This document shows, piece by piece, positions 10,452-21,447 of a stretch of DNA of 64,000 bases; within the stretch, counting starts at the first letter, position 1; every line of letters starts with the position of its first letter. The notes under the pieces are model-generated. The model did not search any database. It was not told the DNA's origin and worked only from the letters and a program-made list of their open reading frames with translations. The stretch comes from Zopfochytrium polystomum (lineage: Eukaryota; Chytridiomycota; Chytridiomycetes; Chytridiales; Chytridiaceae), in NCBI GenBank assembly GCA_025765615.1, contig JAIVFJ010000095.1:1-64000 (forward strand), given 5' to 3'. Position numbers and translations under genes: made by a program.

Positions 10452-12783
10452 TCACCCAGTTCCAGCCTCCTCCTCTGAATCAGAGTCCACATGCCCGTTG
10501 CCGTCCACTGTCCCCTCAACACCCTCAGTTTCCTTCTTCTTCCACTTCTCCCTTGCCTCCCGCCACTGTTTGTTCCTTACTGGATCATAGGTGGTGATGA
10601 TGACCGACCTTGCAAGCTTGCGCACCCTGGCTGCTGCCATCCTTTCCTGAATGCTCATATCCTGCCGGTCCACACGACCTGCATCCACCACGACCTCTGC
10701 CTCCTCTGCCGCTGTTGTCTCCGAAGCATCAGTGAAATTGGCAAGCCCTCCACACTCAATGCGCATCTGCATGATCATCCTGGCCAGCTTCATTCCCATC
10801 TTCTTTGATGTAATGCGAGTCTCCTTAGAGATCTTATCCTCAGCTTTGGCACTGTAGGGGGCCCAAAAGACCAGCGACCTTAGGCCCAAATCCACTGCTG
10901 AAATGTTCAAATCCTGTTGCTCTGCAGTGGGAATCAACTCAGGATGCAGCCTCTCCAGCCTGTCCTTAACCCCTGAACACTCCAAAACATGCCTCCTAGT
11001 GCACTTCTCTGCACAGCCAGCCCTTGCACACTGTTGGTGGAATGCGACCATCCCAGCCATCCACATCAGCAGGTGTCTGAGCCACTTCCTGTTAAATGCA
11101 GCACCAGATCGAATAACTTGGCATGGCCCCATGTGTGAAGGCACCTCCAACGCCTGAGCCACCCCTGTGGGGGAGGATTTCTTCTGGCACCTCACCAGAG
11201 CCCGCTTGTGCATCGACAACATGTCTGCAGCCTCAATGTTCTTTGTTCTCACCACCGGCAACTCAATGTCATAGGCCTTGGTTGTGGGGAGCACAAGTGG
11301 CAACTCCACAAAGGAGGGCCGCCTCACTGAGTTCAAGAAATCCTGAATATCCATATAGTCAAGCGAAAACTTTGTCAAGGACTGTCCCACAGAGGCCCCT
11401 GAAGCAATCTTTTCCACCATGTGCCTGTACATCTGAGCCGTTGTGTTGCGAGCATCCTGAATGTGGTGCAGTCTGAAAAAGTATCTAGCGTTCAGCATCT
11501 TGTTCCTGGCTGCCACAGGGACCACTCCAAACATCAGATTCAGGGCCGCCCCTGAGGAGGTCTTCCCCAGTGACAGCGCCTGCCGCAGGCACTTGTCCTG
11601 CAACTTCTGTGCATCCTTCAGCTGTGTGTGAGTCAGGGGGCGCAGTGCAAACCCATACTCCATCATTGGTCTCAAGAAACACATGTAAACCCTGTAAGAG
11701 CTCACGGGCCTGAAGCCCCAGCCATTGAACCCCCGAGCAGCCAAAAAGGCCAGCATCTTTTCTGTTTTCCTCAGTCTCATGGCCAGCGAGGCCTCAAAGT
11801 CAATACCCCTGCAGGTGCGCACAAGACCCAACTGGGTAGTAGACTCCTCCTGGGGAATCTCCACTCCATTCATCTTCAACTTCAAATTCTTCTTGGCTGA
11901 AACTGCAACACACTTCTTGGCAGCAAATGTCATCCCCCGCTTAAGGGACCACTCATGCACCTTGTCTAGCATTCTCTGAAGTACTGTCGCATCCTTGGCA
12001 AAAACTGAGGAGTCGTCTGCAAAGAGCAGCGAGTTGAGTGAGGTTGCATTGAATGTCAGCATGTGGTCCCTGAAAGACATGGCCAATGTCTGAGGCAAGG
12101 AGTTGATGGCAACATTGAACAGCATGGGTGACAGGACTGTGCCTTGGAGAAATCCTCTTGTCACTTGAATCTGAGCAGACTTGTTCCCAAGTACCAGCAG
12201 CTGGCATGCATTGAAATCAAACAAAGATCTGAGGATCGGCAGCAGTTGGGTCCTTGTAAAGTCACGACTCTTGTCATTCTTGGCAAACCAGATGGAGTCC
12301 CACACCAGACTCCTGTTTGTGCAGTCATACGCGGCCTTAATGTCCAAATACACCACATGCATCTGGGGGTTCAGCTGCTGAAGCTCATGCAAAGTGTAGG
12401 CCTGGTCCATGGTGGACCGCTTTCTTCTAAAACCGCCCTGCGCCCTGTGGATCATGCCTTCAACCACACGCTCAACCTGGGGTGCAATCACTCGCTCAAA
12501 CACCAGTCGCATCCTAGAGCACAAGGAGATGGGCCTGTAGTTTGCAACATCGCTGTTGAGCCCCTTGTTCTTGTAGACCAAGGCCACATTGGCCACGGAC
12601 CACAGAGAAGGAACCACATGAAGAGAGGCCACAAGCTGAAAGAATCTGTGCAGGACTGCAGCAACCAAGTGCGGAGCAATTGAGACCAACTCCCCAAAAA
12701 GCATGTCTTCTCCAGGGGCTTTGCCCCTGGGGGCATTCTTGCAGGCTTCTTCAACATGAACCTTCTTAATCCAGGAGACTTCA
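10452..12783 (-). CDS. LINE reverse transcriptase, open frame lacking N-terminus
   Basis: About 777 codons without a stop. Reverse-transcriptase blocks are seen in order: APRGKAPGED (block 0/1), NYRPISLCSRM, AQGGFRRKRST, YLDIKAAYDCTNR (first catalytic Asp), GFLQGTVLSPMLFNVAIN, and SLLFADDSSVF with the FADD catalytic motif. A thumb/linker region follows, then a zinc-type motif C-x4-C-x3-C-x3-H-x4-C near 11,000, and a basic then acidic tail (GHVDSDSEEE). Non-LTR elements use this enzyme for target-primed reverse transcription in the nucleus. The frame continues upstream into the T-run as a poly-lysine artefact, so the true protein start is lost. Confidence 0.85.
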
Positions 12784-12797
12784 CCTAACCCTAACCC

Positions 12798-12798
<1 letters not shown>
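12784..12798 (-). repeat. Telomere-like TTAGGG units at the LINE 5' junction
   Basis: The minus strand reads AGGGTTAGGGTTAGG, two and a half TTAGGG units, wedged between the poly(A) end of one element and the truncated 5' end of the LINE. Confidence 0.85.
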
Positions 12799-12800
<2 letters not shown>

Positions 12801-12833
<33 letters not shown>

Positions 12834-13597
12834 GGCCAACCTTGACCTGCAAAGGTTACTTAATAGAAACCTCCACCAGGACCTCGACGTTAGCACTTTT
12901 CTAATGTCCTTTTGACCAATCAACACGTTTATCATACTCCTACAGCTGTCCACCACCATTCTGGAAAAAATTTCTAAGTGAGGGCTGAAGAAAAAAAAAT
13001 CGAAAATTCTTTGAGGCCAAGTTTACCTTGCACAGACCTGAGCCCAGGACGTGAGGGCAGGTCCGGTAAGCAAACCACATGCGTAGAACACGATTCCGGC
13101 GCCGAAACGGCGGTGGACGGCCTCCTCCAAAAGATTTCCTGAGTGGGAGAGTTTTTTGGATCTGGAGTTTTCAGAAAAACCAGCAATATCCCCTGCTTGC
13201 CACTAATCAACCCGCAGGTTTTTTTGCAGATTCGGAATCCTCTCGCAATTCTAGCTTAGAGATGTGACGCTTAGAACGTCGTATCACGTCGTCTTTGTGC
13301 CGGTGGGAGAGCTCAAAGTGTGGGTGGTCACTGTGGACTTAGTTTTTTTGGCCCTGGTGGAAAACAATAACAAAATGAAAAAATTGACAAAAAAAAACAA
13401 TTAGACTTGGCCTCATATGAGTCCATATTGAGTCCATATGTGTCGACTCAATAGTGAATGAAAACCATAACAAAAACAATAAAATTGACAAAAAAAAACA
13501 ATTAAGGAGACACAAAATGGACTCATTAATGGACTTGATAGTGGACTTGATAGTGGCCCCACTTTCACTAAGTAGGGCCTGGATGGATATGTCTAAG
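12801..13597 (-). mobile_element. Poly(A)-tailed non-coding element, copy 2
   Basis: Same terminal sequences as the copies at 9,386 and 15,521, with a 32-base A-run (T on +) at 12,801-12,832. The A-run abuts telomere-like units. This copy is about 0.8 kb. Confidence 0.65.
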
Positions 13598-13603
13598 AAA
13601 ATA

Positions 13604-13827
13604 TGTTGAGAAAACCCTGGTGCAACGGAAACTGTTAAGACGAAAGTAGTAAAAGCAGACCCAATAATAAACGGGTTAGCCGCAAATACACTTTGATAAC
13701 GCCTTGGAAACTAAAGAACTGGGAGCAATAATAGGGGTCCCGATCCTTGCAGTTTTATGACAGGTACGCTTGTTTTTGCGTATAAAATCCCTAGACTTTA
13801 TCACTGAGACCTCAGTGTAGTCTCACA
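13604..13827 (+). repeat. LTR-like dispersed repeat, copy 1
   Basis: About 224 bp starting TGTTGAGAAAACC and ending CTCACA, with a TATAAAATCC box about 45 bp before the end. A second copy is at 47,105-47,327. TG...CA ends and a TATA box fit a short LTR, but the shared sequence begins a few bases before the TG and no target duplication is evident. Confidence 0.6.
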
Positions 13828-14002
13828 AACACCCTGTGTTCCCAATGGGCAACAGGTCTGGTGACACATTGTTTCCAAGATTTATCTGAGCCACTGCCCC
13901 AGAGGTAGGTACGTTGAATATTGCTGAGATGGGTTCTGGTTATGATGGTGTTGGAGGGTATGTGCTGCTCCTGGGACTTATCCTCCATTTGATTTACCCT
14001 CT

Positions 14003-14701
14003 TTGGTTGGAGCATCACCACTGCCAGCAAGGGCAGAAGGCCCTGGTGCTCTTCCTTCCTTCGGAGAAATTGGCTCTAGATTTGATTTCAGTCCCATCAG
14101 CTACAACATCCAAAGGTGTATTCCAGCAACTGGAACTGGGTTTGTAAAGCAAAGGCAAGCACCAGCTGCAGCTCTTCCTCAAGTTGGAGTGATTGGAAAC
14201 CCTCAGATGAAGGCCAGGACCATCCTTTCTATCCAGCAAGCATATCACACACACACAAAGGTGATTGTGGAGTTTGCCTTGCGTTGGGCGTCACACCAGG
14301 GCCAGCACGAACGCATAAAGGTTGAGGGAGTTGCCCTAACTCTGATGCGACCAAAGGATCAAACATGTGCGCTAAAATTTGATGATTCTGCCAGCTGCTA
14401 TTTCTGCTACCTTCCTCAAGATGTTTGTGGTGGACAAGGAGTGAAAGGAAACTGCAGATTTCAGAGCAAGTTTTTCATTTTGGATATTCTCAAAGTGCTT
14501 GCAACTCATTGCCATGCTCTCGACAGAGCCAGGCAACTGACAACTTCACCAAATGCACTGCCTGGAATGAACCAGCTGCATATTTTGTACCCAGAAAAAA
14601 CATCCACTGCTCCAGCCAGCTGCTTTAAATTGGTGTGGTGGAATGGCCTTCAGGTCTACCCTGCATTTGTTATTGTAGCTGCAGTGATGTTTGCACCATA
14701 G
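14003..14701 (+). CDS. Unidentified open frame in repeat
   Basis: A 232-codon open frame whose second half lies in the 2-kb direct repeat. The copy at 8,157 is frame-disrupted by a short deletion. I recognise no domain: the product has alternating hydrophobic segments but no clear signal peptide or catalytic motif. Because part of it is duplicated with transposon sequence, it is more likely part of a mobile element than a host gene. Codon use gives no help by eye. Confidence 0.3.
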   Translation: MVGASPLPARAEGPGALPSFGEIGSRFDFSPISYNIQRCIPATGTGFVKQRQAPAAALPQVGVIGNPQMKARTILSIQQAYHTHTKVIVEFALRWASHQGQHERIKVEGVALTLMRPKDQTCALKFDDSASCYFCYLPQDVCGGQGVKGNCRFQSKFFILDILKVLATHCHALDRARQLTTSPNALPGMNQLHILYPEKTSTAPASCFKLVWWNGLQVYPAFVIVAAVMFAP

Positions 14702-16301
14702 GATAGGGACTGGACCTTCTCCATTCAAATCCATTCTGTTTCTTGTCTTTGCTTCTTGGTTACTAATTGCTGACATTTGTTCGTGTTGTTAGAATCTCTT
14801 CCTTTGGTTTGTCTCTCGGCCTGTTTTCTTTGTATTCATTTTCAGTTCCTGTCTTGTTGCAATGAGGCACAGGGGGTTTTTTTTGTTGGTGTCATCCATT
14901 GGATATCAAACCCTTTTTTTCCCCTTGCTTCAATGGTAGGGATGCTAGAACACCCAGCCTCCTTTACATCTTTTGTTTGCTTGAAATGATATTTCTTTCT
15001 TCAGAAGACAACTTCTGTCTCCTTGAAGTAAGACAATAAAAATGCCCAAAAAACCTCCTTTTTGCTGGTACTCTGCAAAGTTGAGTGCCCCAGTAACTGA
15101 GATTGAAGCACAGATGGTCCCCAGGTTTTCTGAAAAATTTAAAGAACCAACGACCCAGCTGAAAGGACTGTGAAACACAGTCGCAAGGCAAAAGTCGTTT
15201 TGGGCCAACCTTGACCTGCAAAGGTTACTTAACAGAAACCTCCACCAGGACCTCAACGTTAGCACCTTTCTAATGTATTTTTGACTGATCAACACATTTA
15301 GCATACTCCCACAGCCGTCCACCGCCGTTCTGCAAAAAAAGTTCTAAGTGAGGGCTGAAAAAAAGATCAAAAATCCTTTGTGCCCAAGTTTACCTTGCAC
15401 AGGCCTGAGCCCAGGACGTGAGGGCAAGACCAGTAAGCAAACCACACGCGTAGAACACGATTCCAGCGTCGAAACGGCGATGGGCTGTGTTTCCAGAAAA
15501 AAATTATAAGTGAGGACCAATTTTTTTTTTTTGGGCCAACCTTGACCTGCAAAGGTTACTTAATAGAAACCTCCACCAGGACCTCGACGTTAGCACTTTT
15601 CTAATGTGCTTTTGACCGATCAACACGTTTATCATACTCCTACTGCCGTCCACCAACATCCTGAAAAAAAATTTCCAAGTGAGGGGTGAAGAAAAAAAAT
15701 CGGAAATTCTTTGAGGCCAAGTTTACCTTGCACAGATCCAAGCCCAGGACGTGAGGGCAGGACCAGTAAGTAAACCACACGCGTAGAACACGATTACGGT
15801 GTCGAAATGGCTGTGGACGGCCTCCTCCAAAAGATTTCCTGAGCGGAAGTGTTTTTTGGATCTGGAGTTTTCAGAAAAACCTGCAATATTCCCTGCTTGC
15901 CACTAATGGACCCGCAGTTTTTTTTGCAGATTCGGAATTCTCTCACAATTCTAGCTTAGAGATGTGACACTTAGAATGTCGAATCACATCATCTTTGTGC
16001 CAGTGGGAGAGCTCAACGCGTGGGTGGTCACTGTGGACTTTTTTTGGCCCTGGTGGAAAACAATACCAAAATGAAAAAATAACAATTAGACTTGGCGTCA
16101 TATGAGTCCATATTGAGGCCATATTGAGTCCATATGTGTGGACTCAATAGTGAATGAAAACCATAACAAAAACAATAAAATTGACAAAAAAAAAACAATT
16201 AAGGAGACACAAAATGGACTCATTAATGGACTTGATAGTGGACTTGATAGTGTGGACTAGATAGTGGCCCCACTTTCACTAAGTAGGGATGGATATGTCT
16301 A
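14281..16301. repeat. 2-kb direct repeat, copy 2
   Basis: Partner of 8,157-10,209. Order inside is the same: open-frame segment, T-rich segment, partial poly(A) element (about 15,203-15,520), fuller element (15,521-16,301). Confidence 0.85.
15521..16301 (-). mobile_element. Poly(A)-tailed non-coding element, copy 3
   Basis: Shares the CTAGACATAT-type start and the TTGGCCC-A(n) end with the copies at 9,386 and 12,801; the A-run here is 12 bases. Confidence 0.65.
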
Positions 16302-16302
16302 G

Positions 16303-16689
16303 GACTCTTTTCTTTTTGAGGTTTTAACTAATAGAGAACAATTTGGTCTGGGAATAGGTACTGTGCTGTCTGGTGTTGAAGGTCTCCTTACAGGTGCCAA
16401 AGTCTTTCTTCTTCAATTTTAGTTGCTGCTCGTAAGCGTCAGCACTGTCAATCTCTGCTCTCGCACTGCTCAAGACCTTGTGTTTCTCCCTCTGGTCTGT
16501 GCGTATCCCTGGGGCTTAACACACCCGAAGACGCATACCAAGTCCATTATGTCTGCTGATTTCATCGAACCCCACCTCTGTCTGTAAGTGCAGGACAACC
16601 TTGCAAAGCCTGCTGTACGCGTGCCCAGCTGCTGAGGCAGGACGTTCAACTCACACCAGTGATGTAACTGAGAGGCACAAACTACGCGC
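16303..16689. other. Intergenic, nothing recognised
   Basis: No open frame with a recognisable product on either strand; lies between the repeat nest and the broken kinase copy. Confidence 0.4.
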
Positions 16690-17320
16690 TGCACTGTGGA
16701 AGATGAGTACGAGTGCCTACTATCAGATTGATGAGCCGAATGCGGGAAAGTCTGAGGTGGAGATTTGATCCAGCAGGAGACTCGTATTGGACCGGTTCGT
16801 CTTTGGTTCTTCTATAGAGAGGGAAGCATACTGCGATTGAATCGGTGGGGACGAGATGTATTGCGACTTCAAGAGTTGAGTCAGTCATTGTGGTAATGTA
16901 TCGGCAAATGTATGAGTAAGCGGGAGCTTGGGGGGGGGGAGGTAGCACCGCTGAAGGCACACACTGCTCTTCACGAGCAACGAACCTCCAGGACAAGGGA
17001 GTAGCCAATGCTGTTATCTTTGACCAGGATATCGAAAAAGCATTTTTCGATATCCTGGTCAAAGGCGACTGCACATTCGACTCTTTGAACTTTTTCATGA
17101 CGTGGGCCTCTGCCAGCAGCTCCTTTCGAGAGTCGCTGTCGAGGTGGGAGGCGGCGACTTTGAGTCGCTGATGGCGACGGGCAGTGGCGCTGGAAAACCC
17201 CGCGGTACACTTCGCCAAAGCTGCCGGCGCCGATGGGACGTGGCTCGCGGACGACGTCGGCGCCACTGATGGTGGCTTCTTCTACTACTCTGTACTTGTT
17301 TTTTTCGCTACCTCGATAAA
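16690..17320 (-). pseudogene. Broken inverted copy of the TKL kinase N-lobe
   Basis: The minus strand matches exon 1, intron 1 and the start of exon 2 of the intact kinase at 21,448. It keeps ADVVREPRPIGAGSFGEVYRG (the glycine-rich loop), then loses the frame before the VAIK lysine; later pieces (KELLAEAHVMKKFKESN, GYSLVLE) are in another frame. The region matching the C-helix end contains a 45-nt perfect hairpin not present in the parent. The second lobe with the catalytic loop is absent. It is a degraded segmental duplicate, head to head with the MLKL-like gene. Confidence 0.8.
17019..17063. repeat. Perfect 21-bp inverted repeat with 3-nt loop
   Basis: Arms at 17019-17039 and 17043-17063 are exact reverse complements, separated by GCA. 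The right arm corresponds to normal kinase sequence; the left arm is the extra copy. Confidence 0.95.
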
Positions 17321-17984
17321 TGAGGAGCAGCAACAAGGAAGTGCACGGAGGCTGCAATCAATCAATTCTTCTGTCATTTGTATTCGACAGAAGGGCAGTC
17401 GGCAGACTTGAGGCGACGGTTTATTCCTTAATTTTTTTTTTATTTTTTATTTGATCCCTCACGTTTCGTAGCAAAAAAAAGTTTGGTGGAGGGCAAAAAA
17501 ACTTTCACTATTGGAGACGGACCACCCCGAAATGGAGACCATAACCCAAACAAACAAAAAAAAAATAAATAAATAAATAAAAATTAAAAAAAATAAATTA
17601 TCGCCATATGTGCAAACAAAAAGATCGTCGAAGGGAGGCGTCGAGGGCTCGGTGGCGCCCAAAGATCCAGCGAGAAATGTGGACTCTCTTTTTCATTCTT
17701 GTTTGCCTGTCTCTCTCTCTCTCGTTTTTGGTTTTTGGGCGACCAAAAAAAAAAAAAAAAAAGGGGGAGGATGTGGCATCAAGTAGGAGAAACTGGACCC
17801 ACCAATCAGAGCCCCCGCGCAAACTATATGTATTCTTCCTCGATTAATCTTTTGGAAACGAAAGTGGCGCCCATACTAGTACTGCTAGAGCTTTTCAGCT
17901 TGATCGCTCGTTCTCGTCCTTCACTACCGGCTCTGAGTTCTTTGCCTTTGATTGCCCGGCTGCAGTGCGCAAACGCAACACGAC
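17321..17984. other. Divergent intergenic region, AT-rich
   Basis: Contains A/T runs and AATAAATAAATAAATAAA near 17,570, and a C/T-rich tract near 17,700-17,720. No coding signal. It should hold the promoter of the MLKL-like gene; no TATA box could be assigned with confidence. Confidence 0.4.
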
Positions 17985-20589
17985 ATGGCGACAGTTGTGG
18001 TAGGTCTGGTGGTCGGCGTGATTAAAACGCAGGGTTTGGATCAAGCAATGAGGACGCTCTTGAAGTGTAAGTACGCCCCCCGCTCAGTCAACTGGAGAGA
18101 GGAAGCGACGCTCCAGCCTACCTTGGCAGAGAGCGGGGTGTCCCCACTCTCATCTTAGCCTCTAAACCTGATCAACCTCCTCGCAGTTGCCACCTTGCCT
18201 CAGTTGAAGAAGCTTAACGACAAAGGCTTTGCTAAACTGACAGTGAGTTTGTCTCCTTCTTTGCTTTGGTTCAACCAAAAAACGCTTGCTGCTAACTTTA
18301 TTAATGGCAGGATCGTGCGAAGAGCATTTACGACGTCCTCAAAGACGCTGTGAGTTTTGAGAAAATATTCCAGAATGCTTTGCAACCGGTGCAGGAAGTC
18401 GTTCGTCGTTTCAAGGCGGCCGTAGACTCCGCGATCCTCCTGATCCAGCAGTTTGAATCGGCCAAGTCCTGGACAAAGCTTTGCAAAGCCGACAAGTTCA
18501 ACGAGCGCATCGAGTTTATCAACGTCGAATTGAACGGTGAGCCCGACTTGATGTCGTTTGGTCTTGCGAAGGCTTCGAGGATTTTGACAGGAGCCTCGAT
18601 CTTCCCCACCCCACTTTCACAGCCTGCTCGGCGGACGTTGCGGCGATTTGCAGCATGAAGGCTGTGCAGAACCAAGACCGCGACCGAGAGACTATGAAGA
18701 AGAAAATTGACGAGATTAAAAAGCAGGAGAAGGCGTTTGCCCAGTCACGCAACGAACTTGTGAAGGCCACCCAAGATACCGCAAATCGCTTCAACCAGGC
18801 TGTCATCCAAAACCGACGAGCAAACGAAGAGGCCATTGTGAACATGCGGGACCTGCTCCGTGATCAAATTGCAGGTATCAAAGCTGCGGTCGGCGAAGCT
18901 TCCGCCTCCCAGAGCGACGTCTTCGCTAAAAACGTTGATGGGCTGAAGCAGCACCTGGACGACAAGTTTGACGAGATTCACGACCAGATCGAGAAGTTGA
19001 ACGCTTCTATCGAGCGGATCCACGGAGAGCATATTCGCATTTCCAACGAAAACGTCCAGGCCTACCGAATCGCCAATCTTGACCAAACTCATGTCACGGA
19101 TCTGAAGCTGATCGACACAACCGTGAACCACGAAATTTACGCCGCCGAATATCGGTCCTCTCCGGCTAGTCTTGTGCGTCGCGTCATTTTCAAAGCCATC
19201 AAGCCGGAGGTCGGAAAGCCTATCAGCGTCGAGAAGTACAACATTGCTAGGGAAGAGCTCCACGTGCTTTACCGTCTTCAAGATTGCAGTTACATCGCCA
19301 AGCCGGTCGGGTTTCTAAGGTTGAACACGAGCAAAGCCGGCGTTGTCATGGAAGCTGCAAACTGGAAGCCGTCGTTGTCCGACGCAAAGGGTTTTGTGGT
19401 GGACGAGAGCTGGAAGACCTCTGTCAGAGCGACGGTCCGTCAAATGTTCGTGCCGGAACCCTCAGCAATGGCCGACGCCCGCCTGTATCGTGAGGACGAT
19501 CTGTGCACGATGCCTCTGCGTTTCTATCTCACGGCACACATTGTCGAATGGAGCACCCGCATCCGCTTCATGGGCGAAGTGACGGAGGCCCTGGCCTACA
19601 TCCACGACAAGCGCATCGTGCACGGCGATCTGACCGCATGGGATGTTCTCGTCACGCACGACTCGGACAACTTTGAGCACATCACCGTCGTCGACTTTGA
19701 CCGTTCCTATATCTTCCATGAAACCAAGCCACGCGTCAATCTGGAAATCGAGGATCGCAAATGGTGCCACGCGTACACTGCCCCGGAAATGTTGAAAGGC
19801 CCTTCGTTCGGCTTCGCGTCCTTTGCGACGGACGTGTTTGCGGCAGGGACGATTTTGTGGGAGCTCGCCTTTTGCGCCATCCCGTACGGACACATCCCGC
19901 TCGACCAGGTCGCCGACCGCATCTACACGGGGTACCGCGAGCCAATCCCCGTGCGCACAGCGCGAATCGTCGAAGGCATCCCGCGCCAGCTCGCACACAT
20001 CATCGAGCAGGCGTGGCGTGCAGACCCGACGGAGCGGCCGGTGGCCCGCCAGCTCCGAGACGCGGTCGTGGATCTCTTCGTTCCCAACGTCTCGACGACC
20101 CATCGTGTGCGGCAAGAGGCGCTCGTGGGGACGATCGACACCGTTCGCGAGGCGTACCTCCGCGCCAGGCAGGGCGTCGGCGCCGAGGAGCTCATCTCAG
20201 TCCGCGTGGTCGCCGAGATGCTGCTGTCTTCGAGCATCCCGGACAAGGACTGGCCTCTCGAGCATCGCCGCGGTGAGGCCGTGCGGCTGCTGCAAGTCGC
20301 CGTCGAGACGATGGGCGACGGCGGCGCCGCGCATTTTCTCGCGACGAGCGTGTACGAATCGCAGCCAGAAGTCGCGCGCACCTGGTTGAGCCGCGCTGCC
20401 GCTCTGGGACACCCCACTTCTGTCCTCCAGGAGGCGATCGCTGCACATCGGCTCGGCAAGATGACGAAGGGCAGGCTTGAGACCATCGCGAGAGAAACTG
20501 AGGAGCTTCAAAACCTGAAGCTGCAACGGACCAATGAGCGAAAGCTTCAAAGAAGTGGACTGCTGTCCGCCGTGCTCCAAGGAAACTAG
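17985..20589 (+). CDS. MLKL-like protein: N-terminal helical bundle, coiled coil, pseudokinase
   Basis: Exons 17985-18066, 18187-18242, 18311-18536 and 18623-20589 join in phase to 776 residues. Residues 1-132 are all-helical with a hydrophobic first helix (VVVGLVVGVI) and alternate like the four-helix MLKL/HeLo-type N-terminal domain. Residues 133-260 are a charged coiled coil. Residues about 290-607 are a kinase fold with altered motifs: no glycine loop, a candidate beta-3 Lys (312), HGD at 455-457 for HRD, Asp462 in place of the catalytic-loop Asn, DFD (479-481) for DFG, and an APE at 508-510. I predict a pseudokinase. The last 170 residues are helical with weak Sel1-like character. Order (bundle, brace, pseudokinase) matches animal and plant MLKL, which permeabilise membranes in necroptosis. 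The role is inferred from architecture; the bundle call is by eye. Confidence 0.75.
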
Positions 20590-21054
20590 TGCAGCAGAAT
20601 TAGACAGGCTGGAGGAGACCGGATGAAGTGCGAGACGACAACGTTCCGTGCACAAGCGCTCTATTCGAGTTCTGTCTCAGCCGATCTCACTCGTTCTATT
20701 ATCCCAAATTCTGCCACCGTTCTCAGCCTGCTTCAGTTCATTTTATTTTAGAGATGGCACTCCTTGGGGGTTAATTTCGAAATTTTGAAAATTTGCCTGT
20801 TTGCATTCATTGAACTGGTAGCATAACAACACGAAGGGTTTCTCAAGAAGGGTTTCTCAAGTACCTTTCGTCTCCTATGTGCTTCCGGCCGCTGTTCACG
20901 CCGTCGTTCTTGCCACAGGCAAACTACTCAGAACTGATAGTAAGGACGAGAGCGAGCGGTCTACCAACACAACGCCGTTACATTATTATGGACTAATGAA
21001 ATGGAAGTCACATCCAATTTACTTTTTTTTCCGTCGCTCCAAAAACAAGAGAGC

Positions 21055-21096
<42 letters not shown>

Positions 21097-21447
21097 AGAA
21101 GAACGAGCGATGCTGCCGCAGAGCTCTAGCTAGTATGGGCTACTCTCTGTGAGGAAGGCTGGTGGTGCCAGCTGGTGGTGCCACACCTCCGGGCGCCACA
21201 CATTTTAATTTTTTTTCCGTGTTATGTCGGACAATCAAGCTGCTTGCTGAGCTACAGGAGCGATAATTTACCTATTCTTGTTTTTTTGTGATCGAGGCAC
21301 CGGTCAACGCCTCAAGTCGTTCTGTCGAAAACCGACCGAAGAAACAATATTTTGTTTTTGTCATTGCCGCTCCTTATATAGCGAGATAGCGAAAAAACAA
21401 GTGCAGAGTGCTAGAAGAAGAAAAGAACATCCCGAGTTGCCACAGCT
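20590..21447. other. Spacer between the two kinases, with GA microsatellite
   Basis: No gene seen. Holds the 3' region of the MLKL-like gene, a purine-rich GA repeat (about 21,053-21,098) and the likely promoter of the TKL-Sel1 gene. Two short direct copies of AAGGGTTTCTCAAG sit near 20,835-20,862. Confidence 0.5.

Larger units (their letters stand above)
10214..12800 (-). mobile_element. 5'-truncated non-LTR retrotransposon (LINE)
   Basis: The element reads on the minus strand. Its 3' side is an untranslated stretch of about 240 bp (10,214-10,451); its 5' side ends at the telomere-like block 12,784-12,798, followed by the poly(A) of the neighbouring element. No endonuclease domain is present upstream of the reverse transcriptase, so it is 5' truncated, but the remaining frame is completely open, which suggests a young insertion. 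A fragment of the same family is at 1,328-1,647. Confidence 0.8.

Noticed and set aside
12784..12959. N-terminal extension of the LINE frame with poly-lysine
   Set aside because: It is translation through the A-run and the neighbouring element, not part of the LINE protein.
19462..20486. Several 150-220 codon frames antisense to or overlapping the MLKL-like gene
   Set aside because: GC-rich shadows of the in-phase coding frame; none has a recognisable domain or intron support.
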